From Amycolatopsis acidicola (GTDB lineage Bacteria; Actinomycetota; Actinomycetes; Mycobacteriales; Pseudonocardiaceae), in NCBI RefSeq assembly GCF_007713735.2, contig NZ_VMNW02000083.1, positions 1-39,091 on the forward strand: a stretch of DNA of 39,091 nt. Reading direction: 5' to 3'. The notes beneath the pieces are model-generated. The model worked only from the letters and a program-made list of their open reading frames with translations. It was not told where the DNA came from and did no database searches. The position numbers were made by a program, and so were the translations under genes. Of this stretch, positions 23,197-30,308 are shown piece by piece (position 1 is the stretch's first letter; each line of letters starts with the position of its first letter).

Positions 23197-23583
23197 TCAG
23201 CAGTCTCGCAGTTCCGGGCTCTGGTTGCGCAGCTGCCCGGCGGGCGAGATGAACTCGCGGTAGGTGTCACTGTCCACAGCGGCCGGGCGGAACGCGCCGA
23301 CGCGGTGGCAGTTCTGGAAGGCGAGCTTCATCCCGAAGTGCCGCTCCAGCCCGCCCCGGATCGCGTCGGAGGCGAGCGCGCGCAGCAGCTGTCCGCGCTC
23401 GGTCTCGCTCGGGGGCGGGGTCGCGTGGTCGGCGAAGTCGGTGCCCTCCAGATCGGCGGCCACCTGGCTGATCACCTGCCACGCGTAGGGGAGCGAGTTG
23501 CGCACGCAGGCGACGAACTCCTCATCGGTCACGGCGCCGGACTCGGCGCGCTCCAGCAGGGCGGCGGGTACGTCCAGGGACAA
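23197..23583 (-). CDS. SCO5389-like conserved protein
   Basis: A 128-residue soluble protein starting at TTG 23583, which is preceded by GAGGAGAAGGAG with about 6 nt spacing; no ATG fits. The sequence (LERAESGAVTDEEFVACVRNSLPYAW, ERGQLLRALASDAIRGGLERHFG, AFQNCHRVG, and the terminal LRNQSPELRDC) resembles, from memory, the actinobacterial SCO5389 family, a highly conserved group of unknown function. It contains a few conserved Cys (C-V-R, N-C-H, terminal D-C) that could bind a metal or take part in redox chemistry. It lies 26 bp after a ParA/CooC-like ATPase gene, and the two are probably one operon and one functional unit. Confidence 0.78.
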   Translation of the reverse strand: MSLDVPAALLERAESGAVTDEEFVACVRNSLPYAWQVISQVAADLEGTDFADHATPPPSETERGQLLRALASDAIRGGLERHFGMKLAFQNCHRVGAFRPAAVDSDTYREFISPAGQLRNQSPELRDC

Positions 23584-23609
23584 CGGTTTCTCCTTCTCCT
23601 CGGGGTTTC

Positions 23610-24560
23610 TCAGGAACGGGTCAGCGCGGGCGGGCCGGGCACGAACCCGGGGTCGACCTGGGCGGCCAGCTCCTCCCCGGCCCACGAGCGGGCGTTGCGC
23701 AGGTGGAACTCCACGGCCTGGCGGTGGAACCGGTCCCAGTCCCGCGGCGTCGAGTCCACAGTGGACAGCATGGTGGCGAGCGCGTCGAGGTTGTGGGGCT
23801 CCAGCGAGATGATCGGCCGCGCCTGGCCGCGCTCGGCGGCGCGTACGTGCCCGGAGCCGGTGAGCCAGCACAGCAGGTTGTCGCCGAGCTCGTCGCGCAG
23901 GAACTCGACATCCTCGTCGTCGGTCACCTTGTTGCCGACCACGGCGAGCCGCACCCCGAAGTCGCGCGCGTAGTCCGCGTACTGCCGGTACACCCCGACG
24001 CTGCGCCGCGTCGGCTCGCAAACCAGGAACGTCACGTCGAAGCGGGTGAACAGGCCCGAAGCGAACGCGTCCGCGCCCGCGGTCATGTCGAGCACGACGT
24101 ACTCGCCGACGTCGTCGACCAGGTGGTTCAGCAGCAGCTCGGCCGCGCCGACCTTCGAGTGGTAGCAGGCCACGCCGAGGTCGTCGTCAGTGAACCGCCC
24201 CGTCACGCCCAGTCGCACGCCGCCGATCTCGCGGAAGCACTCCGTGAAGATCGGGTTGTCCTCGAACGGCCGCACCAGCCGCGAACCCCGGCCCGGCGGC
24301 GTCGTCTTGATCATCGCGTCCGCGCTGCTGATCAACGGGTTGTCGCCGCGCAGGTAGTCCTTGATGGCAGGCAGGTTCTCGCCGAGGGTGGGAAGCGCTG
24401 CCGCCTCCTCCTCGCTCGCCCCCAGCGCGACAGCCAGGTGCTGGTTGATGTCCGCGTCCACGGCCAGCACCGGATGCCCGGAACCCGCGACGTAGGAGGC
24501 GAACAGCGAGGTCAGCGTCGTCTTTCCGCTGCCGCCCTTCCCCACGAAGGCGATCTTCAC
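23610..24560 (-). CDS. ParA/MinD/CooC-like ATPase
   Basis: About 316 residues with a deviant Walker A at the extreme N terminus, FVGKGGSGKTTL, the form found in ParA, MinD and CooC-type dimeric ATPases. Further motifs are VDADINQHL (switch I-like), VVLDMTAGADAF (Walker B/switch II) and VVGNKVTDDEDVEFL. The DADINQHL and CYHSK stretches are closest to CooC-like metal-insertion ATPases, so maturation of a metalloprotein is as likely as positioning. GTG 24560 gives the normal N terminus; ATG 24572 is an alternative with poorer spacing. It is the first gene of an operon with the SCO5389-like gene, and an AT-rich palindromic box lies about 26 bp upstream. The 13-bp palindrome at 23754 is inside it. 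Confidence 0.85.
   Translation of the reverse strand: MKIAFVGKGGSGKTTLTSLFASYVAGSGHPVLAVDADINQHLAVALGASEEEAAALPTLGENLPAIKDYLRGDNPLISSADAMIKTTPPGRGSRLVRPFEDNPIFTECFREIGGVRLGVTGRFTDDDLGVACYHSKVGAAELLLNHLVDDVGEYVVLDMTAGADAFASGLFTRFDVTFLVCEPTRRSVGVYRQYADYARDFGVRLAVVGNKVTDDEDVEFLRDELGDNLLCWLTGSGHVRAAERGQARPIISLEPHNLDALATMLSTVDSTPRDWDRFHRQAVEFHLRNARSWAGEELAAQVDPGFVPGPPALTRS
23754..23766. repeat. 13-bp palindrome GTCCACAGTGGAC, copy 3
   Basis: Perfect 6-1-6 palindrome in the ParA/CooC-like gene. Read on the minus strand it encodes Ser-Thr-Val-Asp as TCC-ACT-GTG-GAC, the same peptide and frame as copies at 7661 and 20302. Confidence 0.6.
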
Positions 24561-24585
24561 GGCGCACCACATCCTCTGCTCGAAG

Positions 24586-24606
24586 CGAAAACGATATCGA
24601 TTTTCA
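24586..24606. promoter_or_regulatory. AT-rich near-palindrome between the ATPase and RNB genes
   Basis: GAAAA (24587-24591) and TTTTC (24601-24605) flank the 8-bp palindrome CGATATCG (24592-24599). The box stands out as AT-rich and loosely recalls Fur/Zur-type boxes (GAAAAT-N-ATTTTC), but the spacing is wider, so the regulator is unknown. It is placed about 26 bp upstream of the ATPase start and 80 bp from the divergent RNB gene. Confidence 0.5.
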
Positions 24607-24685
24607 TTGTTGCCAGGCAAGATACACCCGAGTGGCCCTGCTCGATCGGGGGATCAACAGGCCCCGGGCGAGTTAGGGTGCTGGT

Positions 24686-26098
24686 GTGCCTCAACCGGTT
24701 CGGACGCATCCGGCGGAAGGCGACTTCGGCCGCCTGCGCGCCGAGTTCGAGCTGCCGGAGTCCTTCCAGGCCGACGTGCTGGCGGAGGCCGAGGCGGCGG
24801 CGATGGATCCGCGCGAACAGGGGCCGCGGGAGGATGCGACCGAACTCCCGCTGGTGACGATCGATCCGCCCGGCGCCAAGGATCTCGACCAGGCCATGGT
24901 GATCGAGCGCCGCGGCGCCGGTTTCCGACTGCACTACGCGATAGCCGACCTCGGCGCGTTCGTCGCGCCGGGTGGCCCGGTCGACCGCGAGGCCTGCCGC
25001 CGCGGCCAGACGCTGTACCTCCCGGACGGCAACGTCCCGCTGCATCCACCGGTGCTCTCCGAAGGCGCTGCCAGCCTGCTGCCGGGCGAAACGCGGCCTG
25101 CCGTGCTGTGGACGATCGACCTCGACTCCGGCGGCGAACCCACGGCGGTCCGCGTGCGGCGCGCGCTGGTCCGGTCCACCGAACAGTTCGACTACGAAAC
25201 GGTCCAGGCGAACATCGAGGCGGGCACGCCGCATCCGTCGGTGGCGGCGCTGCCGCAGCTGGGCCGGTTGCGTCGCGAGCTCGCGGTCCAGCGCGGCGCG
25301 GTCGAACTGCAGCTGCCCGAGCCCGCCATCGGCGGCGACGCCGGGGACGGCTGGGTGCTCGCGATGCGGACGCGCAACGAAATCGACGCGTGGAACGCCG
25401 AAATATCCCTGCTGACCGGGATGGCGGCGGCCTCGATCATGACCGAGGCTCGCGTCGGCGTGCTCCGCACATTGCCCGACGCCGACGCCGATTCGGTGCG
25501 CTGGCTACGGAAATCCGCGCAGGCGCTCGGCATCTCCTGGCCCGCGAGCGACACGGTGTCGGAACTGTTGTCGCGGCTCGACCCTGCGCGCCCCGAGTCG
25601 ATGGCGCTGTACGCCTGCTCCACGCGTTTGTTGCGCGGCGCGGGCTACACGGCGTTCGAGGGAGAGCTGCCCGCTTCCACCACACACGCCGGGATCGGCG
25701 CCCCGTATGCGCACGTCACCGCGCCGATCCGCCGTCTCGTGGACCGGTTCGCCACCGAAATCTGCCTGGCCGTCACGGCGGATCAGCCCGTGCCCGCCTG
25801 GGTTCGCGCCGCGTTGCCCCGGCTGCCGGAGCTGATGAGCGCGTCGGACACGCTTGCGGCGAGGGTCGAGAAGGCGTGTGTCGACCAGGTTGAGTCGTGG
25901 ATGCTGGCCGGGCACATCGGCGGTACGTTCGAGGCCGTGGTGTTACGCGCGGAGGAGGCCAGGGCCGAGATCATGGTGGAAGATCCGCCGGTGATGGCCA
26001 AATGCGCGGGCGCGAACCTGCCGGAGGGCGAGCGGATCACGGTCCGGCTGCTCTCCGCGGACGTGGACAGGCGGAAGGTCGCATTCGAGCGGGCGTGA
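24686..26098 (+). CDS. RNB-domain exoribonuclease (RNase II/R family), short form
   Basis: A 470-residue 3'-5' exoribonuclease-like protein. The metal site is VTIDPPGAKDLDQAM with Asp60, Asp66 and Asp68; the fourth acidic position of E. coli RNase II is Gln69 here. HYAIADLGAFV, LYLPDGNVPLHPPVLSEGAASLLPG and the late APYAHVTAPIRRLVDRFA are RNB hallmarks. It lacks the N-terminal cold-shock domains of E. coli RNase II/R, and the S1-like C terminus is short, so it is a minimal actinobacterial form. GTG 24686 is the start. Its stop overlaps the DUF4326 start (TGATG), and the operon continues to a BtuF-like gene. Catalytic competence is likely but unproven. Confidence 0.9.
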   Translation: MPQPVRTHPAEGDFGRLRAEFELPESFQADVLAEAEAAAMDPREQGPREDATELPLVTIDPPGAKDLDQAMVIERRGAGFRLHYAIADLGAFVAPGGPVDREACRRGQTLYLPDGNVPLHPPVLSEGAASLLPGETRPAVLWTIDLDSGGEPTAVRVRRALVRSTEQFDYETVQANIEAGTPHPSVAALPQLGRLRRELAVQRGAVELQLPEPAIGGDAGDGWVLAMRTRNEIDAWNAEISLLTGMAAASIMTEARVGVLRTLPDADADSVRWLRKSAQALGISWPASDTVSELLSRLDPARPESMALYACSTRLLRGAGYTAFEGELPASTTHAGIGAPYAHVTAPIRRLVDRFATEICLAVTADQPVPAWVRAALPRLPELMSASDTLAARVEKACVDQVESWMLAGHIGGTFEAVVLRAEEARAEIMVEDPPVMAKCAGANLPEGERITVRLLSADVDRRKVAFERA

Positions 26099-26469
26099 TG
26101 GCGGACTGGACCGAGCGGGAGAAGGAGCTGGCCGACCTGGTGCGGGACGGTCACGCGGTGGTGGTGAACGTACGGAAGTCGGGGCCGCACAAGCATCTCG
26201 TGCCCTGGCTGCTGGAGCAGGACCTCATCACGTACATCGGGCACAAGGGGAACAGGCACTCGTGGCCGGAGTCCCCGTTCGCGAACCCGTTCGTCAAGGA
26301 GGCGAAGACCGACCGCCAGGCGATGCTGCGACACTATCGCGAGTACCTCGAAGGGAAGCCGGAGCTGCTGAAACGCTTGCGCGATGGTGAATTGGACGGC
26401 CGCGCGCTCGGGTGCTGGTGCGACCCGCAGCCCTGCCACGGGCACGTGTTGCTGGAGTACCTGAAATGA
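26098..26469 (+). CDS. DUF4326 domain protein
   Basis: A 123-residue soluble protein with the DUF4326 pattern: a central HKGNRHSWPESPFANPF motif, the HYREYLEGKPELL helix, and the C-terminal GRALGCWCDPQPCHGHVLLEYL with its conserved C-W-C and C-H-G residues. The family is common in phages and bacteria, and its function is unknown; the Cys/His cluster suggests a metal site. The start overlaps the RNB stop and the stop overlaps the next ATG, so three different families are tightly co-translated. Confidence 0.88.
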   Translation: MADWTEREKELADLVRDGHAVVVNVRKSGPHKHLVPWLLEQDLITYIGHKGNRHSWPESPFANPFVKEAKTDRQAMLRHYREYLEGKPELLKRLRDGELDGRALGCWCDPQPCHGHVLLEYLK

Positions 26470-27224
26470 CGTTGTTCGACGACCTCGGTGAGGACATCCC
26501 GCTGCGGGGCCGGCCGCGGCGGGTCGTATCGATGGTGCCTTCGCTGACCGAGGCGATCGAGGTGACCGCGCCCGGAATCCTTGTCGGGGCAACGGATTAC
26601 TGCACGCATCCCGCGTCGCTCGCGGTGCCGCGGATCGGCGGCTCGAAGTACCCGAAGCTGAACAGGGTGATCGAGCTCGAGCCGGATCTCGTCGTGGCGA
26701 ACTCCGAGGAGAACCGGCCGGAGGACGTGGAACGGTTGCGCGCCAACGGGTTCCCGGTCTGGGTGATGGAGGCGGCGGCCACTGTCCCGCACGCGCTGGC
26801 GTCGTTGCGCCGGCTGCTGACGCAAGCTTTCGACGCGCCAGAGCCGGAATGGCTCGTGCAGGCCGAGGATCTGTGGCGGGACAAGCCGCCGGTTCGCCGG
26901 CACGCCGTGGTTCCGGTGTGGCGCAAGCCGTGGGTGATCCTGGGGCGCGACACTTTCGCCGGTGACGTGCTGCGCCGGGTAGGTGTGTCCATTGTGTACG
27001 GCGAGCACGAGGACCGTTATCCGAGGCCGAAACTCGACGAGTTGCGTTCGTGGTTCGCCGACGGCGAGGCGGATTTGCTAGTTCTGCCGGACGAACCGTA
27101 CGAGTTCACCGCGGACGACGGGCCGGACTTCTTCCCCGGCGTGCCCTACGAGCTCGTCTCCGGGCGCTACCTCACCTGGTATGGACCGTCCCTTGTGGAC
27201 GCATACCACGCACTCAAACCGTGA
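26466..27224 (+). CDS. Cytosolic BtuF-like helical-backbone metal receptor
   Basis: A 252-residue protein of the class III periplasmic-binding fold (BtuF/TroA-like). RVVSMVPSLTEAIEV, VGATDYCTHP, VGGSKYPKLNRVIELEPDLVVANSEENRPEDVERL, and later LPDEPYEF are typical. It has no signal peptide or lipobox, unlike true ABC-type binding proteins, and no permease genes are adjacent, so it probably works in the cytoplasm, perhaps binding a corrinoid, haem or metal-chelate. The ATG at 26466 overlaps the previous stop (ATGA). The 3' end overlaps the convergent cache-domain gene by 11 bp. Ligand cannot be named. Confidence 0.82.
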   Translation: MTLFDDLGEDIPLRGRPRRVVSMVPSLTEAIEVTAPGILVGATDYCTHPASLAVPRIGGSKYPKLNRVIELEPDLVVANSEENRPEDVERLRANGFPVWVMEAAATVPHALASLRRLLTQAFDAPEPEWLVQAEDLWRDKPPVRRHAVVPVWRKPWVILGRDTFAGDVLRRVGVSIVYGEHEDRYPRPKLDELRSWFADGEADLLVLPDEPYEFTADDGPDFFPGVPYELVSGRYLTWYGPSLVDAYHALKP

Positions 27225-27945
27225 CCAGCAGGGCGATCGTCGAGTCACCGCAACGGCGCAGTGTCACGCCAGCGTCCGCCATCGCCGACGCTCCGGAAGC
27301 CCACCAGCTGGGGATGTCGGGGTTGCGCACCAGTGACCCCGTGGCCTGCCGCGCGTTGTTCGACGCGATCACCCGGCTCTGGGAGTTGACCAGCGCGGCC
27401 CGGCCGCGCAGCGCGCGCAGCTTGTGCTGCACCGTGCGCTCCAGCTCGCGGACGACCACGTCGGCGCCGACCACTCCGGCGAACTTTCCGTTGCGCCGCA
27501 CGGGAATCGTGAACGTGAGCGTGTACGTGTCCGTGCACAGGTAGTCGACGTACGGGCCGGTGATGTGGCGTCGTCCGGAGTCGCGCGGCACGGTGAACCA
27601 GGACTGGCGGGTGTAGTCGAGAAAGCGCTCGCTGTTCGGGTCGAGGCTGATGAAGACCTGCGCGGGTTCGCTCTGCCCGTTGCCGGTCCACCATTCGAAC
27701 CCGAACCGCTGGTCGTCGAGGGTGTCCGGGGCCGCGATGAACCCGGCGCCGACGATGAGGCCGCCGAGCGCCTTCGCGATCTGCGGCCGGAGCCCGTCGA
27801 GGTCCGCCGCCTGTACCGGGCCGGTGGAGTTGAGGATCGCCTCAGCGCCGGCCACGACCGGCTTCAGCGTCCCGAAGATGCCCTCCACCAGCGCGGACAC
27901 CTCTTCGACGAGCTCGTCGCCTGTCAGCGTGCGGGTGTCGTTCAC
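27214..27945 (-). CDS. Soluble cache-domain sensor protein
   Basis: A 243-residue protein with a cache-like (PAS-related) ligand-binding domain: FGFEWWTGNG, the long FISLDPNSERFLDYTRQSWFTVPRD, GPYVDYLCTDTYTLTFTIPVRRNGKFAGVVGADVVVRELE and the final LVNSQSRVIASN. Cache domains usually sit outside the membrane in chemoreceptors or kinases, but here there is no transmembrane helix and no output domain. GTG 27945 has GGAGGGG upstream. It is the second gene after a FadR-type regulator with an 18-bp gap, so it may bind the polyamine or amine signal and work with that regulator. That is inference from context. Confidence 0.8.
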   Translation of the reverse strand: MNDTRTLTGDELVEEVSALVEGIFGTLKPVVAGAEAILNSTGPVQAADLDGLRPQIAKALGGLIVGAGFIAAPDTLDDQRFGFEWWTGNGQSEPAQVFISLDPNSERFLDYTRQSWFTVPRDSGRRHITGPYVDYLCTDTYTLTFTIPVRRNGKFAGVVGADVVVRELERTVQHKLRALRGRAALVNSQSRVIASNNARQATGSLVRNPDIPSWWASGASAMADAGVTLRRCGDSTIALLVTV

Positions 27946-27963
27946 GGGCCGCCCCTCCGGTTC

Positions 27964-28701
27964 TCAGGGTCCGAGCAGGTCCAGGTGCAGCTCGGCCAGC
28001 CGGTCGATGGTGTTCAGTATGTGCTCCTCGGTGAGCTTGCGCGCAAGATCTCCGTCGGCTTCGCCGATCGCGGCGGTGATCGCGCGATGCTCGGCGCACG
28101 CGGTGACGTGCGGTTCGTCGCCGAGTGGCAGCCAGAGCAGTGCACCTTGCTCACTTTGCAGGCCGATCTCCTGCTGGGTCAATCGCGGGGACTGCGCGGC
28201 CGCGGCCATTTCCAGGTGGAACTGACGCTCCGCGCGCGAAGCGGCCGCGCCCGTCGCGTCCTGCAAATCGTCCGCGGCGAGCGTCAGCCGCATGATGTCC
28301 TCCGCCGAGCTGCGCTCCGCGGCGAGCCGCGCGGCCGTGCCCGCTATCGCGACGTAGTGGTCACCGATGTCGCGAAGCTCGCTCATCGACATGTCGCGCA
28401 GCTTGTCGCGCCACGACGCTTCTTCCTTCGGCGCGCGTACGAAGCTCCCGCCGCCTCGGCCGCGTCGCGTCTGTACGAGGCCCTGCTGGCGAAGCGCGAC
28501 CAGAGCCTCTCGAACCGTCACAGTGGAGACGCCGAACTGGGCGGCCAGTTCCGCTTCGCTGGGGAGCTGTTCGTCGTCGGCGAGCAGACCGAGGTGGATC
28601 GCGTCGACCAGGCGCCTGGTGACGGCTTCGACCCGGCCGGTCTGGTCGAGCGGCGCGAACAGCACGGATCTCGCGCTGGGTGACTTCGGCGTCGTGCGCA
28701 T
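27964..28701 (-). CDS. FadR-subfamily (GntR/FCD) regulator of the amine operon
   Basis: A 245-residue regulator. The N-terminal winged helix-turn-helix (about residues 20-95) includes LPSEAELAAQFGVSTVTVREALVALRQQGLV, with an RRGRGGGSFV wing; the C-terminal FCD domain (about 100-240) contains RQFHLEMAAAA and EHRAITAAI, where FCD metal ligands usually lie. ATG 28701 has AAGGAG 4 nt upstream. It is divergent from the aldehyde dehydrogenase/ABC operon and shares an AT-rich promoter region (28741-28790), so control of that operon is very likely. Whether it represses or activates, and its ligand (GABA, putrescine or an aldehyde), are not known. Confidence 0.9.
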   Translation of the reverse strand: MRTTPKSPSARSVLFAPLDQTGRVEAVTRRLVDAIHLGLLADDEQLPSEAELAAQFGVSTVTVREALVALRQQGLVQTRRGRGGGSFVRAPKEEASWRDKLRDMSMSELRDIGDHYVAIAGTAARLAAERSSAEDIMRLTLAADDLQDATGAAASRAERQFHLEMAAAAQSPRLTQQEIGLQSEQGALLWLPLGDEPHVTACAEHRAITAAIGEADGDLARKLTEEHILNTIDRLAELHLDLLGP

Positions 28702-28753
28702 CGCGCTCCTTGGTCTGATCGGGTGCCCGCCTCCTCAATCCTGCCTGACCATC

Positions 28754-28780
28754 TTGTCATATGAAAACTGGTCTTATATG
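28754..28780 (+). promoter_or_regulatory. Putative promoter of the aldehyde dehydrogenase/ABC operon
   Basis: TTGTCA (28754-28759) and TATATG (28775-28780) make a plausible but short-spaced -35/-10 pair (15 nt) in the only AT-rich patch nearby. Two similar stretches, TTGTCATATG and TGGTCTTATA, start 15 bp apart and could be regulator half-sites. Transcription would start near 28787, placing the 28801-28852 hairpin in the leader. Confidence 0.45.
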
Positions 28781-28800
28781 TTTTGGCCCAATCCGAGCGC

Positions 28801-28852
28801 GGAGCAAGGGACGTTTGCTACGGCCAGGGCGGTAGCAAACATCCCTTGCTCC
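28801..28852. repeat. Facing pair of the 21-bp repeat forming a long hairpin
   Basis: Positions 28801-28821 and 28832-28852 are two copies of the 21-bp repeat in opposite orientation with an 11-nt... 10-nt spacer (GGCCAGGGCG). They are complementary over 21 bp with one G-U-type mismatch, so the transcript can fold into a stem far longer than either copy alone. It sits about 32 bases before the aldehyde dehydrogenase start and just before its GGGAGG ribosome binding site. Confidence 0.88.
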
Positions 28853-28883
28853 GCCGCCGGCCGCCGGGAACGGGAGGCTGTTC

Positions 28884-30308
28884 GTGGATCAGCTCAAGCA
28901 CTTCATCGACGGTGCGCGGGTCGAGCCCGCGGGTGGCGAAACCGCCGAGATCATCGATCCGGTCACCGGACGCCCGTACTGCACCGCGCCGATCGCGCGC
29001 GCTGAGGATGTCGACCGGGCGTTGCGCGCGGCCGCGAAGGCGTTCGAGACGTGGCGTGACACGACGCCGGGGGAGCGGCAGCTGGCGCTGCTACGGATCG
29101 CCGACGCCGTCGAAGCCCGCGCGGACGAGATCGTCCGCGTCGAGTCGGCGAACACCGGCAAGCCCATCGAGTTGACCAAGGCCGAGGAAATGCCGATGTT
29201 CATCGACCAGCTGCGCTTCTTCGCCGGCGCCGCCCGCGCGCTCGAAGGCCGCTCCGCGGGCGAGTACATGGCCGGGCACACCAGTTTCGTCCGGCGCGAG
29301 CCCGTCGGCGTGTGCGCGCAGGTCACGCCGTGGAACTACCCGCTGCTGATGGCGATCTGGAAGATCGCGCCCGCGCTCGCCGCCGGGAACACGGTGGTGC
29401 TCAAACCCTCGGACACCACCCCGGCCTCGACGCTCCTGCTCGCCGAGATCGCCGCGGAATTCCTGCCGCCGGGCGTGTTCAACGTGATCTGCGGCGACCG
29501 CGACACCGGCCGGACACTCGTCGAACACGACATCCCCGCGATGGTCTCGATCACGGGCTCGATCCGCGCCGGGATGGAGGTCGCGGGTTCCGCGGCCGCG
29601 GACGTCAAACGCGTTCACCTCGAACTAGGCGGCAAGGCGCCGGTACTCGTCTTCCCCGGCGCGGACATCGACGCCGCCGCCGAGGCGATCGCCGGCGCCG
29701 GATACTTCAACGCCGGCCAGGACTGCACCGCGGCCACCAGAGTCCTTGTGCACCAAGACATCCACGATGAGTTCCTCGCCGCGCTGACCGCGCAGGCCGA
29801 GGGCACGAAGACCGGCCTGCCCGACGACCCCGACGTCGCCTACGGCCCGTTGAACAGCGCCGGGCACCTCGCCAAGGTGACCGGTTTCCTCGACCGGCTG
29901 CCCGCCCACGCCACCGTCCACACGGGAGGAAAACGGGCACGCGACGAGGGCTACTTCTTCGAACCGACCGTCGTGTCGGGCCTGAAGCAGGACGACGAGA
30001 TCGTGCAGCAGGAGGTCTTCGGCCCGGTCATCACCGTGCAGGGGTTCGCGGACGAAGGCGAGGCGCTCGCCAACGCCAACGACGTCCAGTACGGGCTCGC
30101 GTCCTCGGTGTGGACGACCGACCACGCGCAGGCGATGCGGCTGTCCGCGCGCCTCGACTTCGGCTGCGTGTGGATCAACACGCACATCCCGCTCGTCGCC
30201 GAGATGCCGCACGGCGGGTTCAAGAAATCCGGGTATGGCAAGGATCTCTCGCTCTACGGGCTGGAGGACTACACCCGGATCAAGCACGTGATGACGGCGT
30301 GGTCGTGA
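28884..30308 (+). CDS. Gamma-aminobutyraldehyde dehydrogenase-like enzyme
   Basis: A 474-residue NAD(P)-dependent aldehyde dehydrogenase. Catalytic Cys281 lies in GQDCTAATRV and general base Glu247 in LELGGKAPV; GYFNAGQDCTAA and PWNYPLLMAIWKIAPALAAGN are typical of the 4-aminobutyraldehyde (PatD/PuuC-like) branch, which oxidises the aldehyde from putrescine to GABA. GTG 28884 has GGGAGG 6 nt upstream. It leads a five-gene operon with a polyamine-type ABC transporter; its stop overlaps the PotA-like ATG (TGATG). Context therefore supports uptake and oxidation of a diamine, but the matching transaminase or oxidase is not in the window. Expression probably depends on the divergent FadR regulator and on the hairpin in its leader. 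Confidence 0.9.
   Translation: MDQLKHFIDGARVEPAGGETAEIIDPVTGRPYCTAPIARAEDVDRALRAAAKAFETWRDTTPGERQLALLRIADAVEARADEIVRVESANTGKPIELTKAEEMPMFIDQLRFFAGAARALEGRSAGEYMAGHTSFVRREPVGVCAQVTPWNYPLLMAIWKIAPALAAGNTVVLKPSDTTPASTLLLAEIAAEFLPPGVFNVICGDRDTGRTLVEHDIPAMVSITGSIRAGMEVAGSAAADVKRVHLELGGKAPVLVFPGADIDAAAEAIAGAGYFNAGQDCTAATRVLVHQDIHDEFLAALTAQAEGTKTGLPDDPDVAYGPLNSAGHLAKVTGFLDRLPAHATVHTGGKRARDEGYFFEPTVVSGLKQDDEIVQQEVFGPVITVQGFADEGEALANANDVQYGLASSVWTTDHAQAMRLSARLDFGCVWINTHIPLVAEMPHGGFKKSGYGKDLSLYGLEDYTRIKHVMTAWS

Noticed and set aside
28133..28153. Possible degraded copy of the 21-bp repeat inside the FadR-type gene
   Set aside because: It resembles a coding-array unit (GAGCA...GCACCTTGCTC) but has one deletion and extra mismatches; it may be a chance match to a normal protein-coding segment.
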